A stretch of 64,000 nucleotides of DNA, from NCBI RefSeq assembly GCF_900163785.1, contig NZ_FUKN01000013.1, forward strand, positions 496,001 through 560,000, in the 5' to 3' direction. This stretch comes from Psychrobacter sp. JB385. GTDB taxonomy: Bacteria; Pseudomonadota; Gammaproteobacteria; Pseudomonadales; Moraxellaceae. The position numbers were made by a program, and so were the translations under genes. This document shows, in pieces, positions 38,895 through 47,268 of the stretch; positions within the stretch are counted from its first letter, which is position 1; the number at the start of each line of letters is the position of its first letter. Below the pieces are notes generated by a model that worked only from the letters and a program-made list of their open reading frames with translations, did no database searches and had not been told where the DNA came from.

Positions 38895-39335
38895 ATGAGC
38901 CAAAATAATAAGCAAGTGACTTATGATGACAATAATATTTTTGCCAAAATGCTTAGTGGTGATATTCCCTATCACAAAGTCTATGAAGATGACAAAACGC
39001 TTGCCTTTATGGATATCATGCCACAAGCAGAAGGTCATGTACTGGTAATACCTAAGCAAAAAGCCGTTGATTTGGCAGATCTTGAGCCAGAATATGCCGC
39101 CGCTGTCTTAATGACTTGCAAAAAAGTGATGCAAGCACAGCGCCAGGTATTTGAGCGTGAAGGCATCATTCAGATGCAATTAAATGGCGCACAAGCAGGG
39201 CAGACCGTTTTTCACTATCATGTACATCTCATACCATCCAGTATTCATGAATTAGGTCGTCATGCTGTGACACAAGTAGAGAATAATCAACTGGCTGACA
39301 TGGCCAAAAAGCTTACTTCGGCTATCGAAAGTTAG
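38895..39335 (+). CDS. HIT family protein
   Basis: This 146-residue cytoplasmic protein belongs to the histidine-triad superfamily of nucleotide hydrolases and transferases. It shows FAKMLSGDIPYHKVYEDD at the start, AFMDIMPQAEGHVLVIPK in the middle, and the triad VFHYHVHLIP (HxHxHxx) near the C-terminus. This matches the HinT/HITA group that splits adenosine phosphoramidates. The AAGGA box is 8 bp upstream of the ATG. It is followed by an intrinsic terminator and is likely monocistronic. Confidence 0.93.
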   Translation: MSQNNKQVTYDDNNIFAKMLSGDIPYHKVYEDDKTLAFMDIMPQAEGHVLVIPKQKAVDLADLEPEYAAAVLMTCKKVMQAQRQVFEREGIIQMQLNGAQAGQTVFHYHVHLIPSSIHELGRHAVTQVENNQLADMAKKLTSAIES

Positions 39336-39388
39336 TTTTATTCAGGCATATTATTAGCCTGACAATCAGTACTTCTTATAATGAATCG

Positions 39389-39415
39389 AAAGGCAGCTGA
39401 ATAGCTGTCTTTTTT
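39389..39415 (+). terminator. intrinsic terminator of the HIT gene
   Basis: AAAGGCAGCT and AGCTGTCTTT pair with one G-U wobble around a GAAT loop, followed by T residues. Confidence 0.8.
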
Positions 39416-39613
39416 ATTATTTGGTAATCATGATGTAATATTCCTTAAAATATTGTTACAAAAGCAGTGATAATCTGGGGTTTTGGGACATACTGTGATA
39501 AAAACTGTGCCAACTATATAAACTTTGCTCCATATTTAACATGACTTATTAGTGCTCACTTGAAGAAGGAGTTGCTACTTTTATTATTCATTTTCTGAGG
39601 GAATCATTTTTTC

Positions 39614-41659
39614 ATGAATAAATTACCTCGCTCCACCATTTTGCTGCCGGTCTTTGTACCCGCAGCTGCCATTATGCTTTTGCTAGTGATTGGCACCGCT
39701 ATTAATCCAGAAGCTGCTGGCGAGTTATTTAGTACAGTACTGGCGTTTACCACCGATACTTTCGGTTGGTTTTATATGCTGGCAGTTGCTATCTTTTTAT
39801 TATTTATTATCGCCTTAGCGTTTTCGCCTTATGGCAGTATTAAGCTTGGCCCTGACCATGCTGAAGCCGAATACAAGTTTCTTGAATGGTTTGCTATGTT
39901 GTTTTCTGCAGGATACGGCATCGCCTTACTATTTTACGGGGTGGCAGAGCCTGTATTACATTTTGCCAATCCACCAATGTCTACACCGCAGACCATTGAA
40001 GCTGCAAAAGAAGCCATGCAAATTGCCTATTTTCACTGGGGCTTTCATATTTGGGCTATTTATGGCGTCGTAGGTTTGTCGCTGGCATATTTCTCTTTTC
40101 GTCATGGACTACCGCTGTCCGTACGTTCAACCCTATATCCGCTCATTGGTGATAAAATTCATGGCCCTATCGGTCACACGGTAGATGTGTTTGCGATTTT
40201 GGGTACGATGTTCGGTATCGCTACCAGTCTAGGGCTGTCAGTTGCACAAATTAATGCGGGTCTGAATTACTTATTGCCAAATTTGGTGCCAGTGAGTACG
40301 ACGGTGCAGGTTATCATTATTGCAGGTGTGACAGCAGCAGCTTTAGTATCTGTGTTAGCAGGTATGGATAAGGGCGTAAAACGCTTGTCTATCTTAAACA
40401 TGCTTTTAGCGACAGCATTGATGATCTTCGTATTTATCGTTGGCCCATCGATATTTATTTTAAACGCGTTCATGGAAAATACGGGCAGCTATTTGGGCAA
40501 TATTGTTGAGCGTACTTTTAGCTTACAAGCCTATCAATCAAGCGATTGGATCGGTAGTTGGACATTGTTTATCTTTGCATGGACCATTGCATGGGCACCC
40601 TTTGTCGGTCTATTTATTGCCAAAATCAGCCGTGGCCGTACTATTCGTGAGTTTGTACTTGGTGTGATGCTGGTACCAACGTTCTTCACGTTCTTCTGGT
40701 TTGCCGTCTTTGGTGATACTGCTCTACATATGATCATGGTCGATGGCTATACATCATTAATTGATGAAGTGCAAAATAACCAAGCCATCGCTCTGTTCAA
40801 ATTATTAGAGAACTTGCCATTCACGCAGATCGTTTCTTCGTTAACCGTTCTTTTGATTATTACCTTTTTTGTCACATCGTCAGATTCAGGCTCATTGGTC
40901 ATTGATTCGCTGGCAGCAGGTGGACGTAGTGATACACCATGGTGGCAGCGTTCGTTTTGGGTGTTAACTGAAGGTGCAGTTGCTGCGGTTTTACTGATAG
41001 CAGGTGGTTTAAGCGCTCTACAGACAGCAGCGATTGTCAGCGCATTACCATTTGCCGTTATCATATTGATCTCAACATTTGGTATGTGGCGCGCGCTACG
41101 GATTGAAGGACATCGCAATCAAAGTTTGGCCAATGACAATCATCTGCCGCCTCATCTACTCAAACTCGACGCATGGCGTGATCGTATCGATTACATGACC
41201 AATCAACCAACGCGCGAGAAGGTGCTAAATTATATCAAAGGCACAGTTTTGACATCGATGAATGAAGTGGCAGAGAAGTTTGCAGAAACAGGCTGGCTAC
41301 CTGATGTCAATTATGATGAAATTAATAATCGTGCTGTACTAGAATTGAGACGCGGCGATAATGTTGAATTCTGGTATGAGGTTCGTTTGTCTGAGTATGA
41401 TGTGCCCAATTACTATATAGATGATAAGGCAGGTGGTGTGCCACAAGAGCATCATTATCGTGCTGAGGTTTATCTACGCCGAGGCGGTCAAACTTATGAT
41501 TTGTATGGTTATCAACCAGAGTCTATTATCAACGACATCATTGATCAGTTCGAAAAATATCTTCACTTCTTAAACATGGCACCTGACAGTCTGCCGTGGC
41601 GTATGCAGGAGCATGATGAAGATATCACGTTAGAGCAGGGTAGTGTGTTTGATAAGTAA
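39614..41659 (+). CDS. BCCT family transporter (BetT-like)
   Basis: This is a secondary transporter of the betaine-choline-carnitine family in the inner membrane. The 681-residue protein has about 12 transmembrane helices over residues 1-500. It contains the family signature region WTLFIFAWTIAWAPFVGLF followed by IAKISRGRTIREFVLGVML, and FVTSSDSGSLVIDSLAAGG, which is highly conserved in BCCT carriers. The long hydrophilic C-terminal domain (about 510-681) is like that of the choline transporter BetT. No betA/betB genes follow, so choline versus betaine as substrate is undecided. AGGGAA lies 12 bp before the ATG. The gene ends before the structured region at 41689-41777. Confidence 0.92.
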   Translation: MNKLPRSTILLPVFVPAAAIMLLLVIGTAINPEAAGELFSTVLAFTTDTFGWFYMLAVAIFLLFIIALAFSPYGSIKLGPDHAEAEYKFLEWFAMLFSAGYGIALLFYGVAEPVLHFANPPMSTPQTIEAAKEAMQIAYFHWGFHIWAIYGVVGLSLAYFSFRHGLPLSVRSTLYPLIGDKIHGPIGHTVDVFAILGTMFGIATSLGLSVAQINAGLNYLLPNLVPVSTTVQVIIIAGVTAAALVSVLAGMDKGVKRLSILNMLLATALMIFVFIVGPSIFILNAFMENTGSYLGNIVERTFSLQAYQSSDWIGSWTLFIFAWTIAWAPFVGLFIAKISRGRTIREFVLGVMLVPTFFTFFWFAVFGDTALHMIMVDGYTSLIDEVQNNQAIALFKLLENLPFTQIVSSLTVLLIITFFVTSSDSGSLVIDSLAAGGRSDTPWWQRSFWVLTEGAVAAVLLIAGGLSALQTAAIVSALPFAVIILISTFGMWRALRIEGHRNQSLANDNHLPPHLLKLDAWRDRIDYMTNQPTREKVLNYIKGTVLTSMNEVAEKFAETGWLPDVNYDEINNRAVLELRRGDNVEFWYEVRLSEYDVPNYYIDDKAGGVPQEHHYRAEVYLRRGGQTYDLYGYQPESIINDIIDQFEKYLHFLNMAPDSLPWRMQEHDEDITLEQGSVFDK

Positions 41660-41688
41660 AGATTTATTATTAAAAGTTAGTGTCCATC

Positions 41689-41720
41689 AATGCAAGTTAT
41701 TCACGTGAATAGCTTGCATT
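41689..41720. promoter_or_regulatory. 32-bp near-perfect palindrome
   Basis: From 41689 to 41720 the sequence is self-complementary with no loop and one mismatched pair. Its centre is TTCACGTGAA, identical to the core of the ParB parS site, but the outer parS bases do not match. No T run follows. It overlaps a candidate -35 element (41714-41719) and so could be an operator. Alternatively it forms an RNA hairpin at the end of the BCCT transcript. Confidence 0.6.
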
Positions 41721-41741
41721 CTATGTATGATTGCTTAGAAT
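41714..41741 (+). promoter_or_regulatory. dusB: candidate promoter for dusB
   Basis: TTGCAT (41714-41719) and TAGAAT (41736-41741) are separated by 16 bp. Transcription would begin inside the left arm of the following hairpin and so avoid forming the terminator. This is inference from position and consensus only. Confidence 0.35.
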
Positions 41742-41777
41742 AACGGCTTGTCCCTCTCGTGATACAAGCCGTTTTTT
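41742..41777 (+). terminator. intrinsic terminator touching the dusB start codon
   Basis: AACGGCTTGT (41742-41751) pairs perfectly with ACAAGCCGTT (41764-41773) around a 12-nt loop and runs into six T (41772-41777). The very next base is the A of the dusB ATG. Confidence 0.8.
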
Positions 41778-42809
41778 ATGTCTAATAACTCTTCTGTTGT
41801 ATCTCCGTCTTTATCTGCTACTGACCATCCATTATTACAGCCATTAAATATCGGTGGTTTGACGATTGAAAATCGTCTGATGGTTGCGCCCATGGCAGGT
41901 GTCACCGACAACCCTTTTCGCCGATTGTGTAAATCATTTGGCGCAGGTCATGCGGTCAGCGAAATGATTATCGCTGATACAGCGCTTTATGCACGCAAAA
42001 AATCTTTATATCGCGCCAATTTTGACAATGAGATAGCACCCATTTCTGCACAGATAGCAGGCGCCGAGCCAGATAAACTGGCTGAGGCTGCCCGTTATCA
42101 GATTGATAATGGCGCACAAATTATTGATATTAATATGGGCTGTCCTGCCAAAAAAGTCTGCCGTAGACTGGCAGGCTCAGCGCTCCTACAAGATGAAGAT
42201 TTGGTTGCCCGTTTGTTAGATGCGGCAGTGAATGCAGTTGATGCTCCCGTGACATTAAAAACCCGATTGGGTTTTGAGAATGGACGTGAAAATATTTTAC
42301 GAGTGGCTAAGCGCGCAGAGCAGGCAGGAATTGCGGCGATTGCGATTCATGGACGTACGCGTGAAGACATGTACACGGGAGAGGCGCGTTATGAGCTGAT
42401 TCGTGATGTCAAAGAAAGCATTGGCATTCCTGTGATTGCCAATGGAGACATTGATAGCGCACAAAAAGCGCAGCGAGTTTATGAGCTGACAGGCTGTGAT
42501 GCTGTGATGATTGGACGTGCGGCACAAGGACAGCCATGGTTATTTCGGGATATTGGGCACTTTTTGCAGACAGGTGAAAAGCTGGATGCGCCTAGTGTTA
42601 GCGACATCAAAGAAATTGTACTGGCGCATTTACAAGAGCTTTATGATTTTTACGGTGAATATTCCGGTTGCCGGATAGCACGTAAGCATATCGCTTGGTA
42701 TACAACCGGTATTCCAAATTCTAATGCCTTTAGGCAGGCAATGTATGGCGAAGAAAGTACCGCGGGTCAGTTTCAGGTGGTTGAAGCTTTTTTGCACGCG
42801 CACGAGTAA
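41778..42809 (+). CDS. dusB: tRNA-dihydrouridine synthase B
   Basis: DusB reduces specific uridines in tRNA to dihydrouridine with FMN and NADPH. The 343-residue protein has a TIM barrel with MVAPMAGVTDNPFRRL (FMN site), QIAGAEPDKLAEAA, DINMGCPAKKVCRRLAGSALL with the catalytic acid C122, IHGRTREDMYTGEA and VIANGDI, followed by MIGRAAQGQPWLF. This pattern matches DusB and not DusA or DusC. The first 20 residues are an extra N-terminal lead. The start has no ribosome-binding sequence because a terminator's T-tract directly precedes it; no better downstream start exists before M35. No fis gene follows. Confidence 0.94.
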   Translation: MSNNSSVVSPSLSATDHPLLQPLNIGGLTIENRLMVAPMAGVTDNPFRRLCKSFGAGHAVSEMIIADTALYARKKSLYRANFDNEIAPISAQIAGAEPDKLAEAARYQIDNGAQIIDINMGCPAKKVCRRLAGSALLQDEDLVARLLDAAVNAVDAPVTLKTRLGFENGRENILRVAKRAEQAGIAAIAIHGRTREDMYTGEARYELIRDVKESIGIPVIANGDIDSAQKAQRVYELTGCDAVMIGRAAQGQPWLFRDIGHFLQTGEKLDAPSVSDIKEIVLAHLQELYDFYGEYSGCRIARKHIAWYTTGIPNSNAFRQAMYGEESTAGQFQVVEAFLHAHE

Positions 42810-42828
42810 TCAAACGTTGGTGGAGAAA

Positions 42829-43236
42829 TTAAGGGCGGTCAGGTTTGATCGCATGATCTGCCTCTGAGTTGCTCTCGGGTACGGTTTTTTCTTTTTGCCA
42901 CGGAAAACGACCTTCGAGCTCGACTTGTAAAGACAGACTCAAAAACGTTCGAATGAGGACGATAAAACCCAATACAAGAATACTGCGCAAAGTCGGCTCT
43001 GTGACAACAGTGGCCATAATATCAGCGGCAATCAGCACCTCTAATCCTAACAGAATTGACTTACCAACCGTTTGCCTAACTTCGATGTAAGTATCATGGT
43101 TGAATCCACGAGTTGAAAAAATACCTCGATAAAAAGCCAGAAATAGGCCAAAAAACATAATCAAGACGCCGATAACCTCGACAATTTTGGCCACCAGATC
43201 AATATAGTAGGTAAGATATTCAAGCAAAACATACAC
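42829..43236 (-). CDS. DUF1622 family membrane protein
   Basis: This protein of about 135 residues has three hydrophobic segments (about 8-35, 55-75, 85-105) and the DUF1622 features: LEYLTYYIDLVAKIVEVIGVLI, FRGIF-like YRGIFSTR, GKSILLGLEVLIAADIMATVV and a conserved VLIRTFLSLSLQVELEGRFPW ending. Function is unknown; related proteins are small inner-membrane proteins sometimes tied to stress. The start is uncertain. A GTG at 43236 is directly adjacent to GAGGA, too close for normal initiation, while a TTG at 43227 would have better spacing. A terminator-like hairpin (43270-43297) sits in the leader. Confidence 0.82.
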   Translation of the reverse strand: MYVLLEYLTYYIDLVAKIVEVIGVLIMFFGLFLAFYRGIFSTRGFNHDTYIEVRQTVGKSILLGLEVLIAADIMATVVTEPTLRSILVLGFIVLIRTFLSLSLQVELEGRFPWQKEKTVPESNSEADHAIKPDRP

Positions 43237-43269
43237 TCCTCATCAATAGTAAACAAAAACCGAATACGC

Positions 43270-43297
43270 AAAAAACGCTCATATAGCTTTATGAGCG
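43270..43297 (-). terminator. terminator-like hairpin in the DUF1622 leader
   Basis: CGCTCATA/TATGAGCG is a perfect 8-bp stem (43276-43283 with 43290-43297) followed on the minus strand by six T (43270-43275). It lies upstream of the DUF1622 coding region, 34 bp before it, so it could be an attenuator or block antisense transcription. Confidence 0.6.
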
Positions 43298-43412
43298 CCT
43301 AAAATAGTCAAATTAACCGTTTGAGCTGGTTGTTTTATTCACTTTATCATATACTTTTTTGCTATGCTGTAACTGAATATACATAGGCACAGGACAACAA
43401 AAAGGACTTTTT

Positions 43413-44300
43413 ATGGCTAATCCCTCAAAGAAAAAAATTACCAAAACCGTCAAAGGTAAAAATATAATTATTACAGGTGCCTCAAGTGGTATCGGCGAGC
43501 GTACTGCCTTTTTGCTTAGTGAATGCGGTGCTCATGTGATTTTGCTGGCTCGAACTGAAGACAAACTAAAAACGGTCAAAGAAAATATCGAAACACTTGG
43601 TGGCAAGGCCAGCTATTATCCATGCGATCTCACTGACATGGACGATATCGAAAGAACCAGTAAAAAGATTCTTGAAGACTTTAAGCATGTTGATGTATTG
43701 GTGAACAACGCTGGACGCTCTATTCGTCGCTCAGTTCACGAATCTGTCAATCGCTTTCATGATTTTGAGCGAACCATGGATATTAATTATTTTGGTGCTG
43801 TCAAAATTATTCTTGGTTTTTTGCCCACTATGATTGGTCGCCAAACGGGTCAAATTGTCAACATCTCATCCATTGGTGTACTGGCAAACAGTCCTCGTTT
43901 TGCAGCATACGTTGCATCGAAGTCAGCACTAGATGCATTTAGTCGCTGTTTGGCCGCCGAAGTCAAAGGCGATAATATCAAAGTGACCAATATCTTTATG
44001 CCATTGGTACGTACACCAATGATTGCACCAACCAAATTGTATCGTTATATGCCAGCGTTGATGCCTGATGAAGCGGCAATGATGGTCGCAAAAGCCATTG
44101 TGCATAAGCCCAACAGTATTGCTAGTAATATGGGTAAGTTTGCTTCAGCCAGCTACTCTTTGATGCCAGCATTTAACGTCGGTGTGCAGTCAATTGGCTA
44201 TCGTATCTTTCCAAGCTCGACAGCGGCGCAGACAACTGACAGCAAGCCAAACTTTGCTCAGCGTGCGTTTGCCAGAATCCTTCCTGGTGAGCATCATTAA
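43413..44300 (+). CDS. acr1: Acr1-like fatty acyl-CoA reductase
   Basis: This 295-residue short-chain dehydrogenase is close in length and motif order to Acinetobacter Acr1, which reduces long-chain acyl-CoA to aldehyde with NADPH for wax ester synthesis. Matching segments include TGASSGIG (21-28), PCDLTDM, NNAGRSIRRSVHES, RFHDFERTM, NYFGAVK, ISSIGVLAN, YVASKSALDAFSRCL with Y166 and K170 (S153 completes the triad), FMPLVRTPMIAPTK and the C-terminal PGEHH. The arrangement of VHES, PLVRTPMIAPTK and PGEH is characteristic of this group as I recall it. AAGGA precedes the ATG. The product specificity is inferred from the resemblance. No wax ester synthase gene is in the window. Confidence 0.88.
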   Translation: MANPSKKKITKTVKGKNIIITGASSGIGERTAFLLSECGAHVILLARTEDKLKTVKENIETLGGKASYYPCDLTDMDDIERTSKKILEDFKHVDVLVNNAGRSIRRSVHESVNRFHDFERTMDINYFGAVKIILGFLPTMIGRQTGQIVNISSIGVLANSPRFAAYVASKSALDAFSRCLAAEVKGDNIKVTNIFMPLVRTPMIAPTKLYRYMPALMPDEAAMMVAKAIVHKPNSIASNMGKFASASYSLMPAFNVGVQSIGYRIFPSSTAAQTTDSKPNFAQRAFARILPGEHH

Positions 44301-44327
44301 AATAATATTGTTATTAGCCCTGAAATC

Positions 44328-44353
44328 AAAAAGGATACGACGGTATCCTTTTT
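44328..44353. terminator. intrinsic terminator of the Acr1-like gene
   Basis: AAAAAGGATAC (44328-44338) pairs perfectly with GTATCCTTTTT (44343-44353) around a GACG-type loop. Confidence 0.85.
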
Positions 44354-44521
44354 ATGTCCCGCCCATTTATAGCAATGTTCGTATAATATAAACGGGTAGG
44401 GCATTAACAGCATTACGTAAGGCAAACCAGAATGATCTATTTTCATATGACTTTTTTCTGGTTCTATTAAAGTAAGTTTTATGAGAAGTTAAATATAAAA
44501 AAAAGTAAATCTTTCACTATC

Positions 44522-45514
44522 CTATTTGATACCAGTTGCCACCCACAAATACCCTCCGATATCATAACGCCCGACGCTTTTTGCACACTGAATGGCTGAG
44601 GTATTGTCAAAATGAATCGTTCCAAACAACATATCAGTTTTGGGTCTTTCTAATTGTCTACCTTGACCATTAGCCAAGTGATATATCATAGTCTGTTGCA
44701 TCCATTTCCCCAAACCCTGTCCTCTATATTCAGAAAATATAATATTCTCAATAATATAAAAGCCTGTCATTCCTAAGCTATTATCAGGCTCTACTATGAT
44801 GACTCCTGCTAATTTATCGTTAACATATAATAGATGAACAAAGCCTTGATCCACCCAAATTCTCATATCCTCTATCGGCTTTAGCTCCATCATCAAAGCA
44901 TGTTGCGGGAATTCATCGAGCAATTTGTTATATGCCATGACATACTGGTTATAAAATTTAAGAGAGTTTGTAGATAAGAGCTCATATTTTTTATCAGCAC
45001 AATAGGCCATATCTTGTTCTGCGTTTTCATTTAGCACATCCAAAGAATTTGCTAGTATACGATTGTCCCAGTGGGCTGAAGAAAAGTTTGCAGGCTCTAT
45101 ATCTAAATAGCTTGGCACATAGAATTGTATATATTGAGGCTTGAAGCCCTCAAATGACTTTGAGATATTATCTACCAATACATTCATACTAGTTATACTG
45201 AGTGGCTTTAGCGTAGCCGTTACAGTGACAAATGGCTGAGAGATATCCATACCACGAAAGCGAATACCACATAATGCAATATTGCCATTATCGCAGTTAA
45301 TTAAACGGGTTTTGTATTCTGAGGGGTGCCGACCAGTAATGGACGCGTATTGCGCAAATAATAATGCCAAGCGATCACTTTCCAGTCTTTCTATATCTTC
45401 TTGAAGTTCATGAGCACATTGCTTATACAGATCTGTTTTAGTATATATCCTTTTCAATAGTGACGGTGCTTGATCAGCTTTTGCTTGTATTAACGATTCA
45501 ATTATTTTTGTCAT
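44522..45514 (-). CDS. GNAT-domain protein of unknown function
   Basis: This is a 330-residue cytoplasmic protein. The C-terminal third (about 195-320) has the GNAT acetyltransferase pattern: YVNDKLAGVIIVEPDN, IIENIIFSEYRGQGLGKWMQQTMIYHLA (acetyl-CoA-binding loop QGLGK) and GTIHFDNTSAIQCAKSVGR. The N-terminal 190 residues are not recognised and may hold a substrate-binding or partner domain. The sequence is A+T-rich compared with neighbouring core genes and stands in an accessory patch. AGG lies 7 nt before the ATG. The substrate is unknown. Confidence 0.75.
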   Translation of the reverse strand: MTKIIESLIQAKADQAPSLLKRIYTKTDLYKQCAHELQEDIERLESDRLALLFAQYASITGRHPSEYKTRLINCDNGNIALCGIRFRGMDISQPFVTVTATLKPLSITSMNVLVDNISKSFEGFKPQYIQFYVPSYLDIEPANFSSAHWDNRILANSLDVLNENAEQDMAYCADKKYELLSTNSLKFYNQYVMAYNKLLDEFPQHALMMELKPIEDMRIWVDQGFVHLLYVNDKLAGVIIVEPDNSLGMTGFYIIENIIFSEYRGQGLGKWMQQTMIYHLANGQGRQLERPKTDMLFGTIHFDNTSAIQCAKSVGRYDIGGYLWVATGIK

Positions 45515-45743
45515 GTTTGGCCTAATTTATAAAAAGTATGTAGCGTATAGATACGATTTTAACAGCACAACTCAAAACCAGTTAGCTACTTTCACTGGTT
45601 TTGAGCTATTTAAATAGTTGCAGTGTGCTTCACAATATACTTTCTAGGCAGTTTAAAGTTGCTTGCGTAAGACTGTATCTACAATAAAGTACTTATTATC
45701 AAAACTCTCTGAGAAACAGCCTAAATGAATACGGGTAATTTTT

Positions 45744-46301
45744 ATGAATAAACTTAATCAGCCCAAAGAAACTTTTTCTTGTACTGAAAATCTTACTTCA
45801 GACATTATTCCAGCATCATTTAATCTTGTATTGCGAAAGTTATTTGAGCCAGCAGGATATGCAGTAGAAAATGTTGAGCCTGAAATAGAAAGTATAGAGT
45901 ATGGAGCACTTAAATTTACACTGAATGGCCAGAGGATAATTTATCGACAAGCGAAAACTACACCAAAAAAAATTGGTCAATTTGTGACAATATGGAAGCG
46001 TGAACATCCTAACAGTGAGATTTCGCCAATTGACCTGAAGGATGGGGTGGACTGGGTAATTATAGCTGCTAATGAGGGTACTAATTTTGGAGTTTTCGTT
46101 TTTAGTGCACAACTTCTAGCTAAAAAAGGCGTATTTTCAGAAGAAGCAAAGGCTGGTAAAAGAGCGATGAGAGTATATGCTCCTTGGACAAATCCAACCG
46201 CTGCTCAAGCCAAACGAACAAAAAATTGGCAGACGAAGTGCTTTTTTGACTTTGAGAGTAGCGATGCAGATTTAAAGTCTTTTACTAAAAAACTGGGATG
46301 A
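45744..46301 (+). CDS. MepB family protein
   Basis: This 185-residue cytoplasmic protein resembles the MepB family (DUF1801-unrelated, Pfam MepB), found beside MepR/MepA multidrug genes in Staphylococcus. Supporting segments are EPAGYAVENVEPEIESIEYGALKFTLNGQRIIYRQAKTTP, here interrupted by normal residues, GQFVTIWKR, DWVIIAANE, FGVFVFSAQLL and KRAMRVYAPW. The biochemical function of MepB is not established. It is divergent from the GNAT gene and convergent with the AAA ATPase gene. The start is not preceded by a strong ribosome-binding sequence. Confidence 0.75.
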   Translation: MNKLNQPKETFSCTENLTSDIIPASFNLVLRKLFEPAGYAVENVEPEIESIEYGALKFTLNGQRIIYRQAKTTPKKIGQFVTIWKREHPNSEISPIDLKDGVDWVIIAANEGTNFGVFVFSAQLLAKKGVFSEEAKAGKRAMRVYAPWTNPTAAQAKRTKNWQTKCFFDFESSDADLKSFTKKLG

Positions 46302-46428
46302 TAATAACAAAGTACTCCAATTCCTTGATCTTTCGAAATGTAATCAATTCCCAATACTTGGCTATTGATACTTTTGAGATGTACATCAGCTGAGCTAAAA
46401 GCCTAGTCTATGTTTACTTGATAAATCA

Positions 46429-47157
46429 TTACGTGTTTATTATATTTTTCAGGAACTCGCCCTTACTTTCTAATATTTCTTTATACAAGTAATAGGTATT
46501 CGTATTTATAAAATCCACGTACCTATAATTATTTTCTGTTATTTGAATAAGGTCAATATCGGGCATCAGCATGATAACTGGAGAATGAGTAGCAATGATA
46601 AACTGCGCCCCTTTCTTTGCTAACTGTATAATTCTCTCGACAAAATCAATCTGGCTTGCAATTGATAATGATGCTTCGGGCTCATCGAGTATATAAAGTC
46701 CTCCCCCTCTAAAACGATTAAAGAATAATGCTCTCATGGACTCTCCATGTGAGATGGTATGTAGATCCCTACCTCCATAGTAGCTATTTATTTTAGGATC
46801 AAAACTTAATTCTGAGTCCAGATTTCTCATTTCAGTGAGAAGGTTATAATAAGTTTCAGATCTATAAAAGAAAATATCTTCTATTTTTTTACCGCTTTTT
46901 GAGATTCTCAGATGTTTAGTGTAATCCAGATGCGTATTCTCAGTTTCGTAATGAAAATTTATAGAACCACCTTCGGCAGGGCACCCCAGTTTGACTGCTA
47001 AAGCCTCTAGAATAGTTGATTTGCCAGCTCCGTTTTCGCCAGTAATTACAGTGATATTTTTTGTAAAACATAAGGGATATAGATGCATAAACGGAAAATC
47101 ATGAGGGATAGTGTTTAATAAGTCTATTCTTTTCAACATAGGTGCATTTTCATACAT
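46429..47157 (-). CDS. AAA family (ABC-type) ATPase
   Basis: This 242-residue soluble ATPase of the RecF/ABC-like class has Walker A GENGAGKST (40-48, K46), the ABC signature-like SHGES (136-140), Walker B YILDEPEAS (D158, E159) and an ATHSP switch with H191. There is no coiled-coil arm, no Toprim domain and no transmembrane helix. Small stand-alone ATPases of this type occur in accessory regions, sometimes in defence or toxin systems, but no partner nuclease or toxin gene is adjacent here. An AAGGA box precedes the ATG. The codon use appears A+T-rich. The function cannot be named. Confidence 0.82.
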   Translation of the reverse strand: MYENAPMLKRIDLLNTIPHDFPFMHLYPLCFTKNITVITGENGAGKSTILEALAVKLGCPAEGGSINFHYETENTHLDYTKHLRISKSGKKIEDIFFYRSETYYNLLTEMRNLDSELSFDPKINSYYGGRDLHTISHGESMRALFFNRFRGGGLYILDEPEASLSIASQIDFVERIIQLAKKGAQFIIATHSPVIMLMPDIDLIQITENNYRYVDFINTNTYYLYKEILESKGEFLKNIINT

Positions 47158-47268
47158 AAAGCTAATCCTTAAGAAAATTAGCGAAAATATTTATTTCTAA
47201 AGATAATGGACTAGGCTAGTCTATAAAGAAATAGATTTTAGAAAAACAGAATTAGCAGACGGTGTGCA

